From contig JAIVFJ010000056.1 of assembly GCA_025765615.1 (NCBI GenBank), forward strand, positions 248,001-312,000: DNA of 64,000 nucleotides, written 5' to 3'. The position numbers and the translations under genes were made by a program. Source of the stretch: Zopfochytrium polystomum. Its lineage: Eukaryota; Chytridiomycota; Chytridiomycetes; Chytridiales; Chytridiaceae. This document shows positions 10,300 through 22,596 of the stretch, piece by piece (the stretch's first letter is position 1; each line of letters starts with the position of its first letter). The notes beneath the pieces are model-generated. The model saw nothing but the letters and a program-made list of their open reading frames with translations, did no database searches and was not told the origin of the DNA.

Positions 10300-11397
10300 G
10301 TTTCGTCCTAGTTGTCAACTACTAATTCACTTTACTTTAAGTAAGCAATCGTAAATGTGGAACTCTCAACCAAATCATTCGTTGCCACGAAACAACGGGA
10401 CCAAAAAACGGGAGAGGTACAAGAAATACTCGTCAGGGGAAGACAGATCGATATTTGTGAAGCCGTTGTCGGGAGGGGGGGGCCAAAAACACGCCGCAAG
10501 CTTTCAACTCGCTGAGAACGTTCCTGCACTTGGAGGTTGGGAAGGCGTTGGGGCATGGGAACCCATGTGGGGGACTCACTCAAAGGGCTGTGAGCCGGTG
10601 ATTGCAAATGGAGTTGGAGGTGGGAACACTGCACACGCTTTGCCTGAGGAAGTCTCGAATCTGTTCGGCCAGACGTCCACGTGCTGGTATTGACGAGAAA
10701 GACAGCACCCCCCGAATTATCGCATTCAGGCTTGACCCAAGAAAGACACCCGCCGCAGTCGGATTTTCTCCCGCCAGGCGGCAGCCGCTGCTGGTGCCGT
10801 GCGGTTCCATTTTGCTACTGAAAAAATAGAGTTCTGTTCGTCGCCTTCGTCCACCCACGATCAGGCTGAGTGGGCTAGGGTCTGGATACCATACAACAAG
10901 TTGCGCTCCCTGAAGGACCTGTCTTGTCCAAAGTGATTCTTCCTTTACGCAAACGATCCCACTGACGGTTTCCAGTAGCATTTATTCACTTACTTTTTTT
11001 TCTTTTTTTTTGCTGCGGAGTTGGGATTGCAGAACATGCACCACTCAAAGAGCGTGTGGGGCGCTCCTGATGCTGTTCTTGATAGTCTGGGATTCCGAAA
11101 AGCATTTGCCTTCAAAGTACTTTATCTCATTCGGCCAAAACTCATTCATTGTATTACTTTTTCACGGAACCAAGAAAGGACGGAATCATTTTTCGGACGG
11201 CTCCCGCCGCAAAAAGTGGCTGAGGGGGTCTTCAAAAAAGGTATGAGATATTTTTTTTTTTCAGAACTGGAGGCACGACTATTCGACAACTGAGGGAGGG
11301 GCAGGGAAGGAAAAATTAAAGGTGGGGCCAGTTCGATTGCCACAGGTGCGTGTCGTGTTTTCGTCCGCACACGGTCTGCTTGGAGGCGGGCGGACGC
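10300..11397. other. Intergenic, nothing recognised
   Basis: About 1.1 kb between the tRNA and the small peptide gene. No conserved coding region seen on either strand. Confidence 0.5.
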
Positions 11398-11734
11398 TTA
11401 ATCGCAGATGTTGTGGTGTCCGACCCAGCAGGGGCCTACAGAACCAAAACGGGAGGGAGGGGGGGGAGGACGTTGCAGGAGGTCGGGTACGGGCGGTGGG
11501 GGAAGGAGGGGAAAAGAGACGGGAAGCAATTGCGAAAGGTCTGGTTAGCCGTCGTTCCGTTTTTGGCACGCGCCCGGTTTGGAGAAAGGGAGCGAAGAGA
11601 TTGTTTTTATTGTGCGTACCGGTGGGGTTTCCGCAGTCGCCGTCGGGGCACTTGACGGGGTTCGCGTTGACCGAGCCGGCGGCGGCGGCGGCAAAGGCAA
11701 GGAGGGCAAGGAGGGACGCGACGCTGAAGCGCAT
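11398..11734 (-). CDS. Small secreted cysteine peptide, two exons
   Basis: Exon 1 is 11734-11620, intron 11619-11436 (GTACGC...TGTAG, 184 nt), exon 2 is 11435-11398. The 153-nt CDS encodes 50 aa. Residues 1-24 are a clear signal peptide (MRFSVASLLALLAFAAAAAG). The mature part, about 25 residues, reads NANPVKCPDGDCGNPTG then PCWVGHHNICD, with four Cys (C-x5-C-x6-C-x8-C counting across the splice) that could form two disulfides. Reading through the intron instead gives a long basic low-complexity tail, whereas splicing gives a compact Cys peptide ending at TAA; this is why the spliced model is preferred. A TATA-like TTTATA lies 86 nt upstream. No family recognised; a secreted signalling, toxin-like or effector-like role is only conjecture. 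The adjacent GH3 gene on the same strand is also secreted. Confidence 0.65.
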
Positions 11735-11819
11735 TTTTTTGTTTCGGCTGAGGAGAGAGAGAGTGTGTGTGTGTGGGTGTGTGGTTGGTGTGGGCTGGGT
11801 GAGACCTGGAACGTCGCAG

Positions 11820-11825
11820 TTTATA
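11820..11825 (-). promoter_or_regulatory. TATA box of the small peptide gene
   Basis: TATAAA on the minus strand, 86 nt upstream of the ATG at 11734. Confidence 0.55.
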
Positions 11826-11829
11826 AAGG

Positions 11830-12977
11830 CGCGTGCAATCAGCCGGACTGGCTTGTGGTCATGTTGTTTGCTCTTCTTTTTCCCTTTTCGCCCATGTCAC
11901 GTTGAGGTAAGACAGGGCCTTACTTTCGCGACTGAAAATGGAAATTTTCGCCACCTCCAGAGCTTATCGCAAGCATCCCACCTGCGTGCATGGGTGACTT
12001 TATCTTTCCACGCGTGAGCCCGGGTAAATGGGAGTAGCTGGAGATATTCCGAGAAGGGCAGAGAGGTGGAGTGAGATAAGGAGTGCGCGGAACCACAGGT
12101 GAAAGACACTGCCGGCCTGCCGCCCTTAAATTTGTTTGGCATTTCGCTGACCGGCTGTAAACCATTATTTACAGTGGCCCTGACTCTGAGGCGAGACATG
12201 CCCCCAGACAAAGACAGACCACATCACAGTAAATGGGACGCAGGGCTGCGTCCGGCTACATACGGAACCTCTCCTCCTCCCCGAGTGTCGAATTCTTTCC
12301 GTGAAATCCGATTCTTCACGGCACGAACGGGATTGCAGTGCGAACCTCGCCCGATTTAACCTCATTTGCTGTTTTGCGATATGGCCATTGCTTGTATCTC
12401 AGCTTGTCACTGCGCTTTTCTGGTTTTTTAAGAGTAACTTTTCTCCTTGCGTGTTCAAGCACCACTTTTTTGAATAACATAGGGGGCAGAGTTATTTTTG
12501 TTGTTGCTGCAAGATTTCTTCGTGTATTTTTTTTTTTTTCTTATCCATCCTCAGTTTGCGTCAAAAAGCCCCTTTTGGGAGGTCCCCTTTCGCGAAACCA
12601 CTGGATGGATTGCACAAAACAAGTGAAGGTGTTTTTTAAAGACAATGGGCCCAACACAAAAAAGGACTTTCTGTTCCTAAAGCAAAAGATGGGCACAGTG
12701 TGATGACTTGTGGGAGGCAAAAAGGAGAATGTCACAGCGTGAAAGAAGAGGTTTCAAACAGACAAAAAGCAAAATGTACAAAACAGAGAGGCAAGGGGAA
12801 GATGAGGGTGGGGGTCAAGGCTTTTTTTTAAAAAGGTTTTCCATAAAACAGTTCTGGGCCAGGAAAAAAAAAACGTACACTACAAATACATAATCGCGAG
12901 GTAGAAAACAGACGAGAATCGCGAATAGAATCTTTGGGGCACGCGGCTTCAAGGAGCACAAAGTCGAGTTCCTTCGT
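11830..12977. other. Intergenic, nothing recognised
   Basis: Between the peptide gene and the 3' end of the GH3 gene. Only T/A tracts and short open frames without family resemblance. Confidence 0.5.
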
Positions 12978-15922
12978 TCAGATGGTGAACTGGGCGGTGG
13001 CGCGAATGTCGCCGCTGGACGCGCCGACGTAGACGGTGTAGGTGCCGGACGGCACAACCCACGCCTGTTGGACAACGTCCCAGATAGGCAGGAAGAAGCT
13101 GTCGATGTGGAGGCTGACGGTTGCGGAGCGGCCGGCCTTGATGTTGACCTTGTTAAAGTCCTTGAGCTGCTTGACGGGCGAGTTGGTCGCGGCCGGGTAG
13201 CCGAGGTACAGCTGGACGACCTCGTTGCCCGGGAGCGCGCCGGTGTTGCTGACGTCGACCGACACGTCGACGCCGTGGCGCGACGCGGCGGTGACCTGGA
13301 GGTTCGAGTACGCGAACGTCGTGTACGACAGGCCGTGGCCGAACGGGTACAACGGCTTGACGCCCGTCTTGTCGAACTGGCGGTAGTCGAAGTACAGGCC
13401 CTCGCTGTACTGCACCTTGGGCTGCTCGGCCTCGGGCACCTGCTTGAAAGCACCTCGCGGTACGTGCCCCACTCGACCGTGGTGCCGTTGGGGAACGTGT
13501 GCGTCCGCGTCGTCTTGACGTTGTAGTCGGCGGTGCTGCGCGCGATCGAGAACGGCAGCCGGCCCGACGGGTTGTAGTCGCCGTACAGCACGTCGACGAG
13601 CGAGTTGCCCGACTCCTGGCCCGGGTACAGCGCGACGATGATCGCCGTCACGTTCTCGTTGTCGACCCACCCGGACATGTCGACGGGGCTGGGGATGTTG
13701 AGCACCACGACCGTGTTCTTGTTGACGGCGGCCACGGCCTTGACCAGCGCGTCGCCGTTCGAGTCGAGCGCGTACGACGGCCGGTCGCCGGACTCGGTCG
13801 CGTACGACTTGACAAACACCAGCGCCACGTCGCCCAGCGCCGCCACCGACGCCGCCGTCGCGAGGTCGCTGTCGTTCAAGGAGTGCTTCACCCGCGAACC
13901 CGTTGTCCGCGGCGCGCGCGCTGAGCGCGGCCAGCGGCGTCACCAGGTACGGGAACCGCGTCGGGCCGGACCCGCCGCCCTGCGCGACGTGGCCGGACGG
14001 GTCGACGCCGCCGGACTCGTACGCGGCGCCAAAGGTCGCGTCGGAGCCGATGACGGCGACGGAGCGGGCGGCCGAGGTCAGCGGCAGCACGCCGCGCGAG
14101 TTCTTGACGAGGACGGCGGAGGCGGCGCCCGAGTTGCGGATGGTGCTTGCGGTGGGTGCCCTGGACGTTGACTTTGGAGTCCGCGAGGCTGACGGTGCGG
14201 GTGGCGCCGGTCGGCAGGCCGACGTAGTAGGCGGACGACAGGATGCGGGTGACGGCGTCGGTCAGGCGCGCGTCGGACACGTGGCCGGCCTGGGCGTCGG
14301 CGAGCAGGTTGCTGCCCCAGCAGTAGCCGGTCTCGAAGGCCTCGGCGCCCGGGTAGCCGTAGACGGTGTTTTCAAAGGCGCCCTCGCCGTTGCAGACGGT
14401 GCTCCACGCGGCGCCGGGCATGAGCATGTCGAGGCCGGCGTTGGCGGCCTTTGTCTGGTTTGTCAGGGCCCACCAGTCGGACATGATGAAGCCTTTTTCG
14501 TCCGGTTCATTGGGTTTGTTTTGGTTTTTGGTTTTTGGTGGCGGGGGGTGGCGGGGATTTGGAGGGGAGTTGGTTGGCGGGGTCGGTGGCGGGGGCATCA
14601 TTCGTTGCGATTATTGAAAGAAGAAGGTGATTGTTTGTTTGTTTAGTTTATGCACATAGTATTAACAGTGTCGATTAAGAGGGAGGGAGGGAGGGTTGGA
14701 GGGAGGCCCCTAATTTGTCTCTTTTTTTTTTTTTTTTTGGTTTGGTTTGGTTTGGTTTGGTTGGTTCGCGGACAGAACAAGGAAGAAGACACAAACGTGA
14801 CCTTGCTCGTGACCGCGGAAGGAGGAGGGGGATGGGAGAGGAGAAAAAAGGGGAAGGGAAAGTATCCATTGGAGTCCGTCCGACCCACCCGCGGAGAGTG
14901 ATGGACCGAGAGCAGACAAAACAGAGACAGAGACAGAGAGATGGGGAGCACGCACGCACACACACACACACTCTCTCTCTCTCACTCACCGTTGTATCCC
15001 CACTCGCCCTTGACAATGTCCGTCAGCAGCCTTGCGTTCTGGCCCGTGTGCGTGCCGTTGAGCATGTTGTACGAGTGCATGATGGCGCCGACGTTCTCCT
15101 TCTGCACCGCGTACTGGAACGGCCGCAGGTAGATCTCGCGCAGCGTGCGGTCGTCGATTTCGCTGTCCGAGTGGTGCCGCCACGACTCTTGCTCGTTGCC
15201 CACCAAGTGCTTGACCGTCGCCACAACGCCTTGGCTCTGCACACCGCGGATCTGGTAGCCCGCGCTGATCGCCGTCAGGTACGGGTCAGCGCCTTGGCCT
15301 TCCCAGTTGCGGCCGGCGAGAGGGTCGCGCGCCATGTCTGTGTGAGGGAAGCGGTTAGGTGTCGAATAGGTTCAAAAGGGAGGAACGGCGGACGAGTGAA
15401 AAGAGATCATGACGTACTCGCAACCTGCAACATTGAAGGAAGGATAGTTAGGAACCGAGTCGACAACCAGGTGGGGAAAAACAACACGTACCGGCATCAA
15501 CGCGATATCGACGCCCTTTCCAGCAAACTCGGCGCCAATAAGCTCACCGCGCTCCTTCATGAGCTGCTTGTCGAACGTAGCCGCGACGTTGACGGAAGCG
15601 GAGAAGGCGCTGGCACCGTCGGCGATTCGGACGCCGGTGGGACCGTCCTGCAGGCAAAAGCCGCGCACGCCGACCCGCGCGACGGGGAACGTCTGCCCGA
15701 CGCACAGGTTGCTTGCCGCCCGAACCCGACCCCGGACATGATGCGGATCTTCTCCTCAGTCGTCAGCTGCGCGACCACAGCCGCGGCCTGCGACTTGGCC
15801 GCGGCCCACGGGTCGTCCGTGCGCCGCGCCAGCGCCGACGGGTCCGCCGCCACGTCGGGGAGCGCCGCCGCGCCCGCTGAGAGGAGCGCCGAGGCGAGGA
15901 GGACGGTTTGAGTAAAGTGCAT
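12978..15922 (-). CDS. Secreted GH3 beta-glucosidase, four exons including a 7-nt micro-exon, frame breaks
   Basis: Glycoside hydrolase family 3 enzyme that would release glucose from beta-glucosides such as cellobiose outside the cell. Exon 1 15922-15492 begins with signal peptide MHFTQTVLLASALLSAGAAA. Micro-exon 15424-15418 (GTTGCGA), exon 3 15337-14990, exon 4 14492-12978; introns of 67, 80 and 497 nt. Splicing yields ALMPVANMARDPLAGRNWEG and GEWGYNGFIMSDWWA, exactly the GH3 pattern. Visible motifs: CLQDGPTGVR, KHLVGNEQESWRHH (substrate binding), the nucleophile Asp in FIMSDWW, the acid/base region YSEGLYFDYRQFD, GHGLSYTTF and a C-terminal fibronectin-III-like domain. One-base frame breaks occur near 15715, 14150, 13890 and 13445; the coding signal resumes in the correct family register each time. 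So either the assembly has indels or the gene is recently dead. TATA-like sequence about 170 nt upstream. Confidence 0.85.
14717..14763. repeat. T tract and (GGTTT)n inside GH3 intron 3
   Basis: A run of about 18 T followed by five GGTTT-type units, within the unusually long 497-nt intron. A CA/CT microsatellite lies at its other end (14955-14985). Confidence 0.85.
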
Positions 15923-16089
15923 CGCTTTGCTGTTGTTTTTTTGTTGGTTCTTTTCTCTGTTCTAAGAGGGGTTGGAGGGATGAGGCGGCGAGGACGTGCA
16001 AGTTGAGCGAGATGAGAGTGTGTGACTGTATGTAACAATGAATCAACGATGCGAGTGTGGAGTGCGAGGGAGAAGGGGCAGTTGCTCTG

Positions 16090-16096
16090 TTTTATA
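16090..16096 (-). promoter_or_regulatory. TATA-like box of the GH3 gene
   Basis: TATAAAA on the minus strand, about 170 nt upstream of the ATG at 15922. Confidence 0.45.
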
Positions 16097-16491
16097 CGAA
16101 AGCTACACCAAAGAAAATCGCTGAATCCGAAGCTGCAAGCGCTGCCGGCTGCAATGCAAGCCGTTCGCTCGGCGTTTTGCGTTTTTTTTTTTTTTTTGTG
16201 TTTGTTTGTTTGGTTGGTTTTTTGCCCCTACTTCTTTTTTCCCTTTTTTTTTTTTTTTTTTTTTTTTGCTCTAATTCCGTCTGTCGCAAGCGAAAGAAAG
16301 GAGAAAGAAAGAAAGAAAAAAAATAAAAAATAAAAGTCACGAGTGCCAATTGCGGCACACTTGTGCTTGTCAGTGCACCGCCGCCGACGCGCTTCCTTCG
16401 GTCTGCTTTCTGTTTGGTTTGTTTGACAAAAGGTTTTGGGCACACACAGGCGACAGGGATCAGTTGGTTGGTGTCCACTTTCTTCCTCCCA

Positions 16492-16576
<85 letters not shown>

Positions 16577-17829
16577 CCTCTCTCTCTCTCATGTTGAACA
16601 AAACCATGCTTCCGATCCAGTTCCCTCCCGCTCCGCAAAGAGGAAAGGACTCGAAGGGAGACAGAGAGATGAACGAAAGAGAATGCTTCAAGTAAGAGAA
16701 GATCGCGAGAGAAAGGGACAGAGACGAAGGGATGGAGAGAGAGAGAGAGAGAGACAGACAGCGTTTTCCTGTGTGTGTGTGTGTGTGTGGGGGGGAGCAT
16801 GCAGGCACAAGGGACGATGCGCAGAATTAAACACCCGACTGAGAGACAAGAACAAGAAACAAACGAAAATGAAGGAAAAAAGTCAAGAAGAGTGATTAGA
16901 AAGCAGGCGGGCGGGCAGACACTTGGGAGGCTGTCAATCGCCGAAAAATCTCCCGAGGTTCCGGCCGGAGATTCTTCCCACGAGGGGCGCAGGTGCGTGA
17001 GACAGGCAGACAGGCAGACTGACTGACAGACAGACTGAGAGACATGCAAACGATCGAACACCACACACCAAGCCCACACGACCCCAAAAAACAACCAAAG
17101 AAGCATGTGACCAAAGAAAGAAAAAAAAAGCCAAAAGGAGAAAGATTGGTGGCCCTGTGACGTCTTCCGGCGGACACCCCCGCGCACCGAGCGAGCTGCC
17201 GATCAAACTTGCTCACTGTAGAGAGAGAGACAAGAAGGTTTGGCTAGCCCGCGACCTCGCCGGATACTGACTGACAGAGACGGAGAGAGAAAAGAGACTG
17301 AGAGAGAGACGATTGAGAGACCGAAAAAAAAGAGGCTTTCGGTCCGGGGGCGGAGGATCGCGCGGAGTATACTGTAACAAACAAGAAAAACAAAAAAAAA
17401 AAAAAGCCCGCCCTGACAATTCACCTATCGTCACTGCATTGTCATCACCGTCATCTGGCACAGACATGACGCTGTTAAGGCGGTGCGACAATTGGTCTCT
17501 TTTTCCTTTGTTGTTGGATTTATTTTTTTTATTTTTTATTTTTTATTTATTTATTATTTTTTTTTCATTCTTCGGCCTTAACCAGGAAATGAAAACCAGC
17601 CCGAGAACAAATGAAGTGGGGAATGATAGATCGAGAGACTTGGAAAGAGAGAGGGAGAGAGCGTGTGTGCGCTTCTCAGAGCGAGTGAGGGAGCCTGACA
17701 GACAGACTCGCAAACTCAAAAGAAAACACCAACGCACAAGCATGGCGCGAGTCGCCTGGCATCCCAGACTCTTCCTTCTTTGGTCTTCCTCGTTTGTTGG
17801 CGGAGAACGAGGAGACATTGCATGGGATC

Positions 17830-17860
<31 letters not shown>

Positions 17861-19732
17861 TATGTGTGTGTGTGTGTGTGTGCGTGTGCGTGCGTGAGTG
17901 TGAGTGTGCTGTGTGACTGTCGGGGGAGACAACCAGCCAACTGAGCGAGGATCGAACCAGGCTTTCAAAATGAGCACGGGCCGAGGGGGGGGACGCTGCG
18001 GTTGATCGGAGCAGAGCGTCGACGGAAGCTGGAGGAGAGAAGAGGACAGAACTGCAAAACCAATGGAAATCGTTCACGCCGCTGTTCTGAAAGTGAAAGT
18101 TCCTTCTCGTACCACGACATATTTGCACTCGCTGCAGCAAAATGCGGCATAAACAATTCCTTCGGAACCTTTTCGCCAATCAGGCAAAGCAGAGACCGTC
18201 GAATCATCAAAACCCGAGTTTTCGAGTTCGCGAAAGTAAACAGTCGCACGTGATGTCATGTCAATGCTGTTCAGCTTGGAAGAACCTTCCCAAAACCCTA
18301 AACGCTGCAGACTGCGAAAACGTCGTTCAAAAAAAAAGATAAAAAAACGAACGTTCAATTATGATGTCCGCCTTTGCTTCATATCCGACAAACCACAAAG
18401 TCGGATCCGGGATCAATTATGAGCAGAGACCAATGCGTGTCCGTTTTCTCAAGTGGAAAAAGCCATATACTTGTTGCATGCTGTTTTTTGAGTTCGCAAT
18501 GTACTGTACTTGTTTGAACTTTATCCTTTCATTTAAATATGGCGGATTTTTGGCTCAAACGGACATGAATCCTGTTGACCTTGGATCAAGAAAATGTGAT
18601 TTACTTACGCTGAACTCGGAATGATACGAAATAGGATTCAACTCAGATGAGCAATAACCAAAGAACTTTTTGCTCATGCTCCTATTGAAATATCTCCATT
18701 ATAACGGCTGTCTGAGGTTTAAATAGTCTACCCTGAGTGAAGCTACGGTGCCCCTGCGGACTTACTCAAATGGCATGCACCCCGGTTCAACACTGGGTAA
18801 AAGCATAACAACGGCGGTGTCGGCGGAACAGTCCGCCTTGGGTGGGATCGGTTCGGCGCCATCCAGAAGAATTCCTACTCAACCCTAAGGACCTTAACGG
18901 GTCAAAGTAGTCAATCGTTCAGACCGAGCAAAATCCGAACCAAGCCGAAACGCGTCCTCATATTAAACCAGCACGGAGTCCTGAGTCTGCTTTACAACAT
19001 ATTGTAAAGCCGACCCGATTCGCCGCGTTTTCACATATCAAGTGTCCCCCGCAGTCATCAACCTCCTCTGTCGCCCACAGGGTAACCCCTTCCTGATTTG
19101 TCTGATAGCCACGGCGGGCAAATTTACCACGGTGGGGCAAGCCACGAGTCAGCTGGCCTGAAAGCCGGCCCCGAAAGTCGATGAGGAGCGGACGCGGACA
19201 ACTCAAAGCGATGCGACAGGGTTCAGCAATTCTGCGTCCAGGCTTTGCACAGTAGAAAACACACACACCGATCGAGTTTTGAGGGGCAACAACAAGAAGA
19301 GGCTCTCTCTGTTAAGATACGAAAACTTTTGCGTGTGGGAAATTGTAGTGTTGGGCTGAATGGAATAGGGCACTGCAGTAATATGCAGGCAAACCTAACC
19401 CCCACCAGCAGCTTGAACGGGAAGAAGAAAAAAAAGAGTGAACGACCCTCGCGCGACGAAGCGCGACTAAACGAGAAACACTTTCCCACCGACTGGTAAG
19501 TCAGACGAAAAGAGGAAAAGATTTCTAGGTCGCCCGTCCAAGGCGGCAGGGACAGCCGGGGTGTGAGAGAGCGACTACCACAGCGGGAAAAAGAACAGGG
19601 CACATTTGTTTCGGGGCGCGAAGGAAACGACGTATGGGATCCGGCACGCACGAGGCAAATCAGACGATAAACGAAGGAAACGAACAACGAAAAGGAAGTG
19701 AGACAAAAGGCAGACAAACAAGCAGCTTCAAC
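16097..19732. other. Gene-poor low-complexity region
   Basis: About 3.6 kb with no supported gene. It holds T tracts (16180-16270), a CT microsatellite (16498-16590), GA-rich DNA (16720-16760, 17220-17310), an AT-rich block (17515-17570) and GA/GT repeats (17840-17900). The stretch 18000-19600 is of normal complexity but shows no gene that I recognise. A sequence at 18760-18790 looks like a tRNA T arm but lacks the rest. Confidence 0.55.
16498..16590. repeat. (CT)n microsatellite
   Basis: Long CT run with few interruptions. Confidence 0.9.
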
Positions 19733-22381
19733 TTAAGCAGATCCAAAGTTGATGCTGCTGCAGTAATCGTCCGTAGTAATGTCGTACGATTTTCCAAAGT
19801 TGTTTCCGTAGTTAGCGTTGGCCTGGCACGTCAGGTAGTAGTCTGGCGAGCAGCCCTCGCCGTCGGCGAACTGCACCTTGCTGTACGGCAGCGTGATTTG
19901 GTACGCGGCGTTCCAAGTGAAAGCAAAGAAGGTGACGGTGAGCGCGACGGCGGTGCCGGAGTCCGCGGCAGCGGAGAGCACGTAGGCGTACTTTTTCCAC
20001 CATGCGTGGTTGAACTTTTTCACGTAGTAGTTGATGATGACACCGATGACGAGGGGCATGATGACGTCGGCGCGCGACGAGTTGACCTGGACGGGGAAGA
20101 CGGCGATGATGGGGATGTTGACCAGGTGCCAGTATCCGTTGGGCTGGAACTTGTGCATCACGTAGGGGAAGATGGGGGCGACGAGGCCGACGAGGAAGCC
20201 CCAGAGGGTGGCGACGTACGGGGAGCCCGGGCCGAAGAAGCGCGCGGGGCCGATGGCGCCCCAGATCGCCCCGGCGTTCAGGAAGACGTTGAAGTTGCCG
20301 GCGGTCCAGCCCAGAGGCGGCTCGTCGGACTGCAGCTTCCAGATCTTGCCCGAGGTCGGGTCGCTAGGGACGATGTACTCCTCCTTCTCGGAGCGGCCGA
20401 AGGACTCGTAGATGCCGAACGAGATGAAGACGTTGACGATCGAGGCGACGAGGGTACCAACCAGCTGGACGGTGAACATGGCGCGGGGGGGGATCTTGAG
20501 GTAGTGACCAAGCTTGAGGTCGGCGACGAGAAGCAGGCCTTGGTACATGGACATGTACGACAGCGTCTTGAACGACATGACGGCGGCAATGCGGCCAGGC
20601 AGGATAAGACCGATCAAAAACTCGGACATGACGTTGAGGCCGATTTGCTGACCAGAGATGGCCTGGATAGTGCCGATGGGGATCATGGAGACAACGGCGA
20701 GCAGGAGGCCGAGGATGACGCCCCACCAGGGAAGGTCGAAACCGCCCCATTGGCAAACAGCAATTCCGATGACAAGGTTTATGGCCAGGAGGATAATGTA
20801 CCAAAGGTCGGGGACATCCGGGTACACGTCCATCATCTTGGCGTGAACGTCAGAGGTGTCGAGGTCGCGCATGGCGGTGCGGAAGCGGCGCCAGATGTCC
20901 GAGCCGTACCAAAGACCAACGTGGACAAGGGCAGACACGAAGACAATGAACGAAGCCAAGTACTCGATGGCAAAGTAGGCGGTAATGCGCATCGGCTGGA
21001 GCTTGTTGTACAGGTCCTCCTTCAGGCGCAGGCTCGACTTGTCGACCAAGGTTCGGGAAGCAACGTACGAGCCGTTGTTGTCGAACAAGTCGGGCGTGTT
21101 CAGGGTGAAGCCGAGGAAGTAGCGGCCGGTACCGTTGGGGCCTTGGTGTGGGTTGGTGCCCATGTCGAAGTCCTTGCCGAAGCCGTTGTTGACCCAAACA
21201 AGAGGGACGACGAGGTAGAGCATAAACCACATGCCCAAGAACTGGTTAAGCAGAGCCCAGAGAGGAGTGGTGATCGGCGCCTGGATGCTGATAATGGACC
21301 AGTCGAACGTGAACGACAGCAGGCCGATGCCGCCCCTTGGCTGGGCAGATCCGAGACCGCGCATGACCTTGGCCGTGTACGACGACGGGACGGCCGAGTT
21401 GTCCGACAGCTTGGGGGCAAAGTAGCAGAGCAGCGAGATGGAGGCCAGAACGGGCATCAGGAATAGAGGGAACCATTCCCACACAAAGATGAGGGTGGCG
21501 GCGATCCAGAAGAAGGAGAATCGGGACAGCCTCAGCTTTCCGTCGGCGCTCGGCGTGTTGGGCTCGTGGAGCGAGTTGAGCAGGGCGATGGTCGACAGGT
21601 TGCCTGGCCAGAGCATGGCGGCGGGGCGAACGAGGTATCGGCGGCAGAGACCAGCGAGACCGTAACCAAAGCACTGGGTCACGATGGCAAAGAAGACGCA
21701 AGCGACGGTGGTGAGGTCGGTCTGGTAGAGCTGGTACTTTTGGCCAACGATGTTGTACAGAGCGTAGGCCGGGTTCGCACCGCAGGACGACGCAACGTAG
21801 ATCAACGCGTGCTCTTTGTAGTTGAACTTGCCGGGGTTCAGAGTGAGGCCCATGAACTTGCCCGTCGGAAGGACCCACGCCATGAAGAGACCAATCGGGT
21901 ACGCGAGGAGGACACCGACGAAGGGGTTCAACTGGAAGTAGTTGGACCTGAATAGGAAGAGCGTGTTCACCGCCGCAAGCAGGACATTGAAAATGGCGCC
22001 CAGAACCACGACGCGAAAGGTCAGCGCCGGGAGGGTGGGGTCGTCCGTGCGGGGAACAACCGCATCGACAATGTCGTAGATTTCGTCGAGGTACTCGCCG
22101 CTGAGATATGGACGAACAAGTAAGAATTAATACGGCGTTTCCAGCAAATCACTAGTTGAGGTCTCAGCGTTCATTACCTCTCAGGGTCGGCTTCGCCAGA
22201 CTTTTCGTGCTCGATTTTGCGCTCCACTTGAAGCTCGAGTTCGGCTTCAGAGATGACGGCTTGGTCGTAGCCTGGTTTGATTGGAATCAGGAAAGGCGCT
22301 GGCGAGTTAGTGATGAGATGCAAAAAGCGGTCTCACTGCTGGCTCACCGTCAGACTTTTGCACCATTTCCAGCTGCGTCAT
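19733..22381 (-). CDS. OPT-family oligopeptide transporter, three exons
   Basis: Proton-coupled transporter of the fungal oligopeptide (OPT) family, expected in the plasma membrane and importing small peptides or glutathione-like compounds. Exon 1 22381-22348, exon 2 22271-22178, exon 3 22100-19733; introns of 76 and 77 nt with GTGAGC and GTAATG donors. Joined length 2496 nt, 831 aa. The cytosolic N-terminus ends in VDAVVPRTDDPTLPALTFR, a family hallmark before the first membrane helix. About 14 hydrophobic segments follow, with the signature LNPGKFNYKEHALIY and KIPPRAMFTVQLVGTLVAS, and a Tyr/Asn-rich C-terminal loop (PYSKVQFADGEGC). Length is typical of fungal OPT proteins. A TATA-like box lies about 135 nt upstream of the start. 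Confidence 0.93.
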
Positions 22382-22515
22382 GGTGAGGGGGTGGGGAGGT
22401 GTGAGGTATCCACTCAGTCCTTGTGAAGAGAGCGAGTGTGAGAGGAGGGTGGCGAGGTCGAGTGACTGATGGGAGTGTGTGTGTGTGTGTGGAATCGGGT
22501 GAGGGCGTGCCCTCC

Positions 22516-22523
22516 TTTTTATA
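22516..22523 (-). promoter_or_regulatory. TATA box of the OPT gene
   Basis: TATAAAAA on the minus strand, about 135 nt before the ATG at 22381. A (TGTC)n tract lies just upstream. Confidence 0.5.
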
Positions 22524-22567
22524 TGATGGCCGGCTTCCAACCTTGCGGCCCCACCTCTCGACCTCTC

Positions 22568-22596
22568 GCTGTCTGTCTGTCTGTCTGTCTGTCTGC
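22568..22596. repeat. (TGTC)n microsatellite
   Basis: About seven TGTC units upstream of the OPT gene; a longer copy of the same motif lies upstream of the HET gene at 58.3 kb. Confidence 0.85.

Noticed and set aside
16228..17187. Ser/Leu and Arg/Glu-rich frames over CT/GA repeats
   Set aside because: Translations of microsatellites without any domain.
18730..18800. tRNA T-arm-like CCCGGTTCAACACTGGG
   Set aside because: No matching acceptor or anticodon arm upstream.
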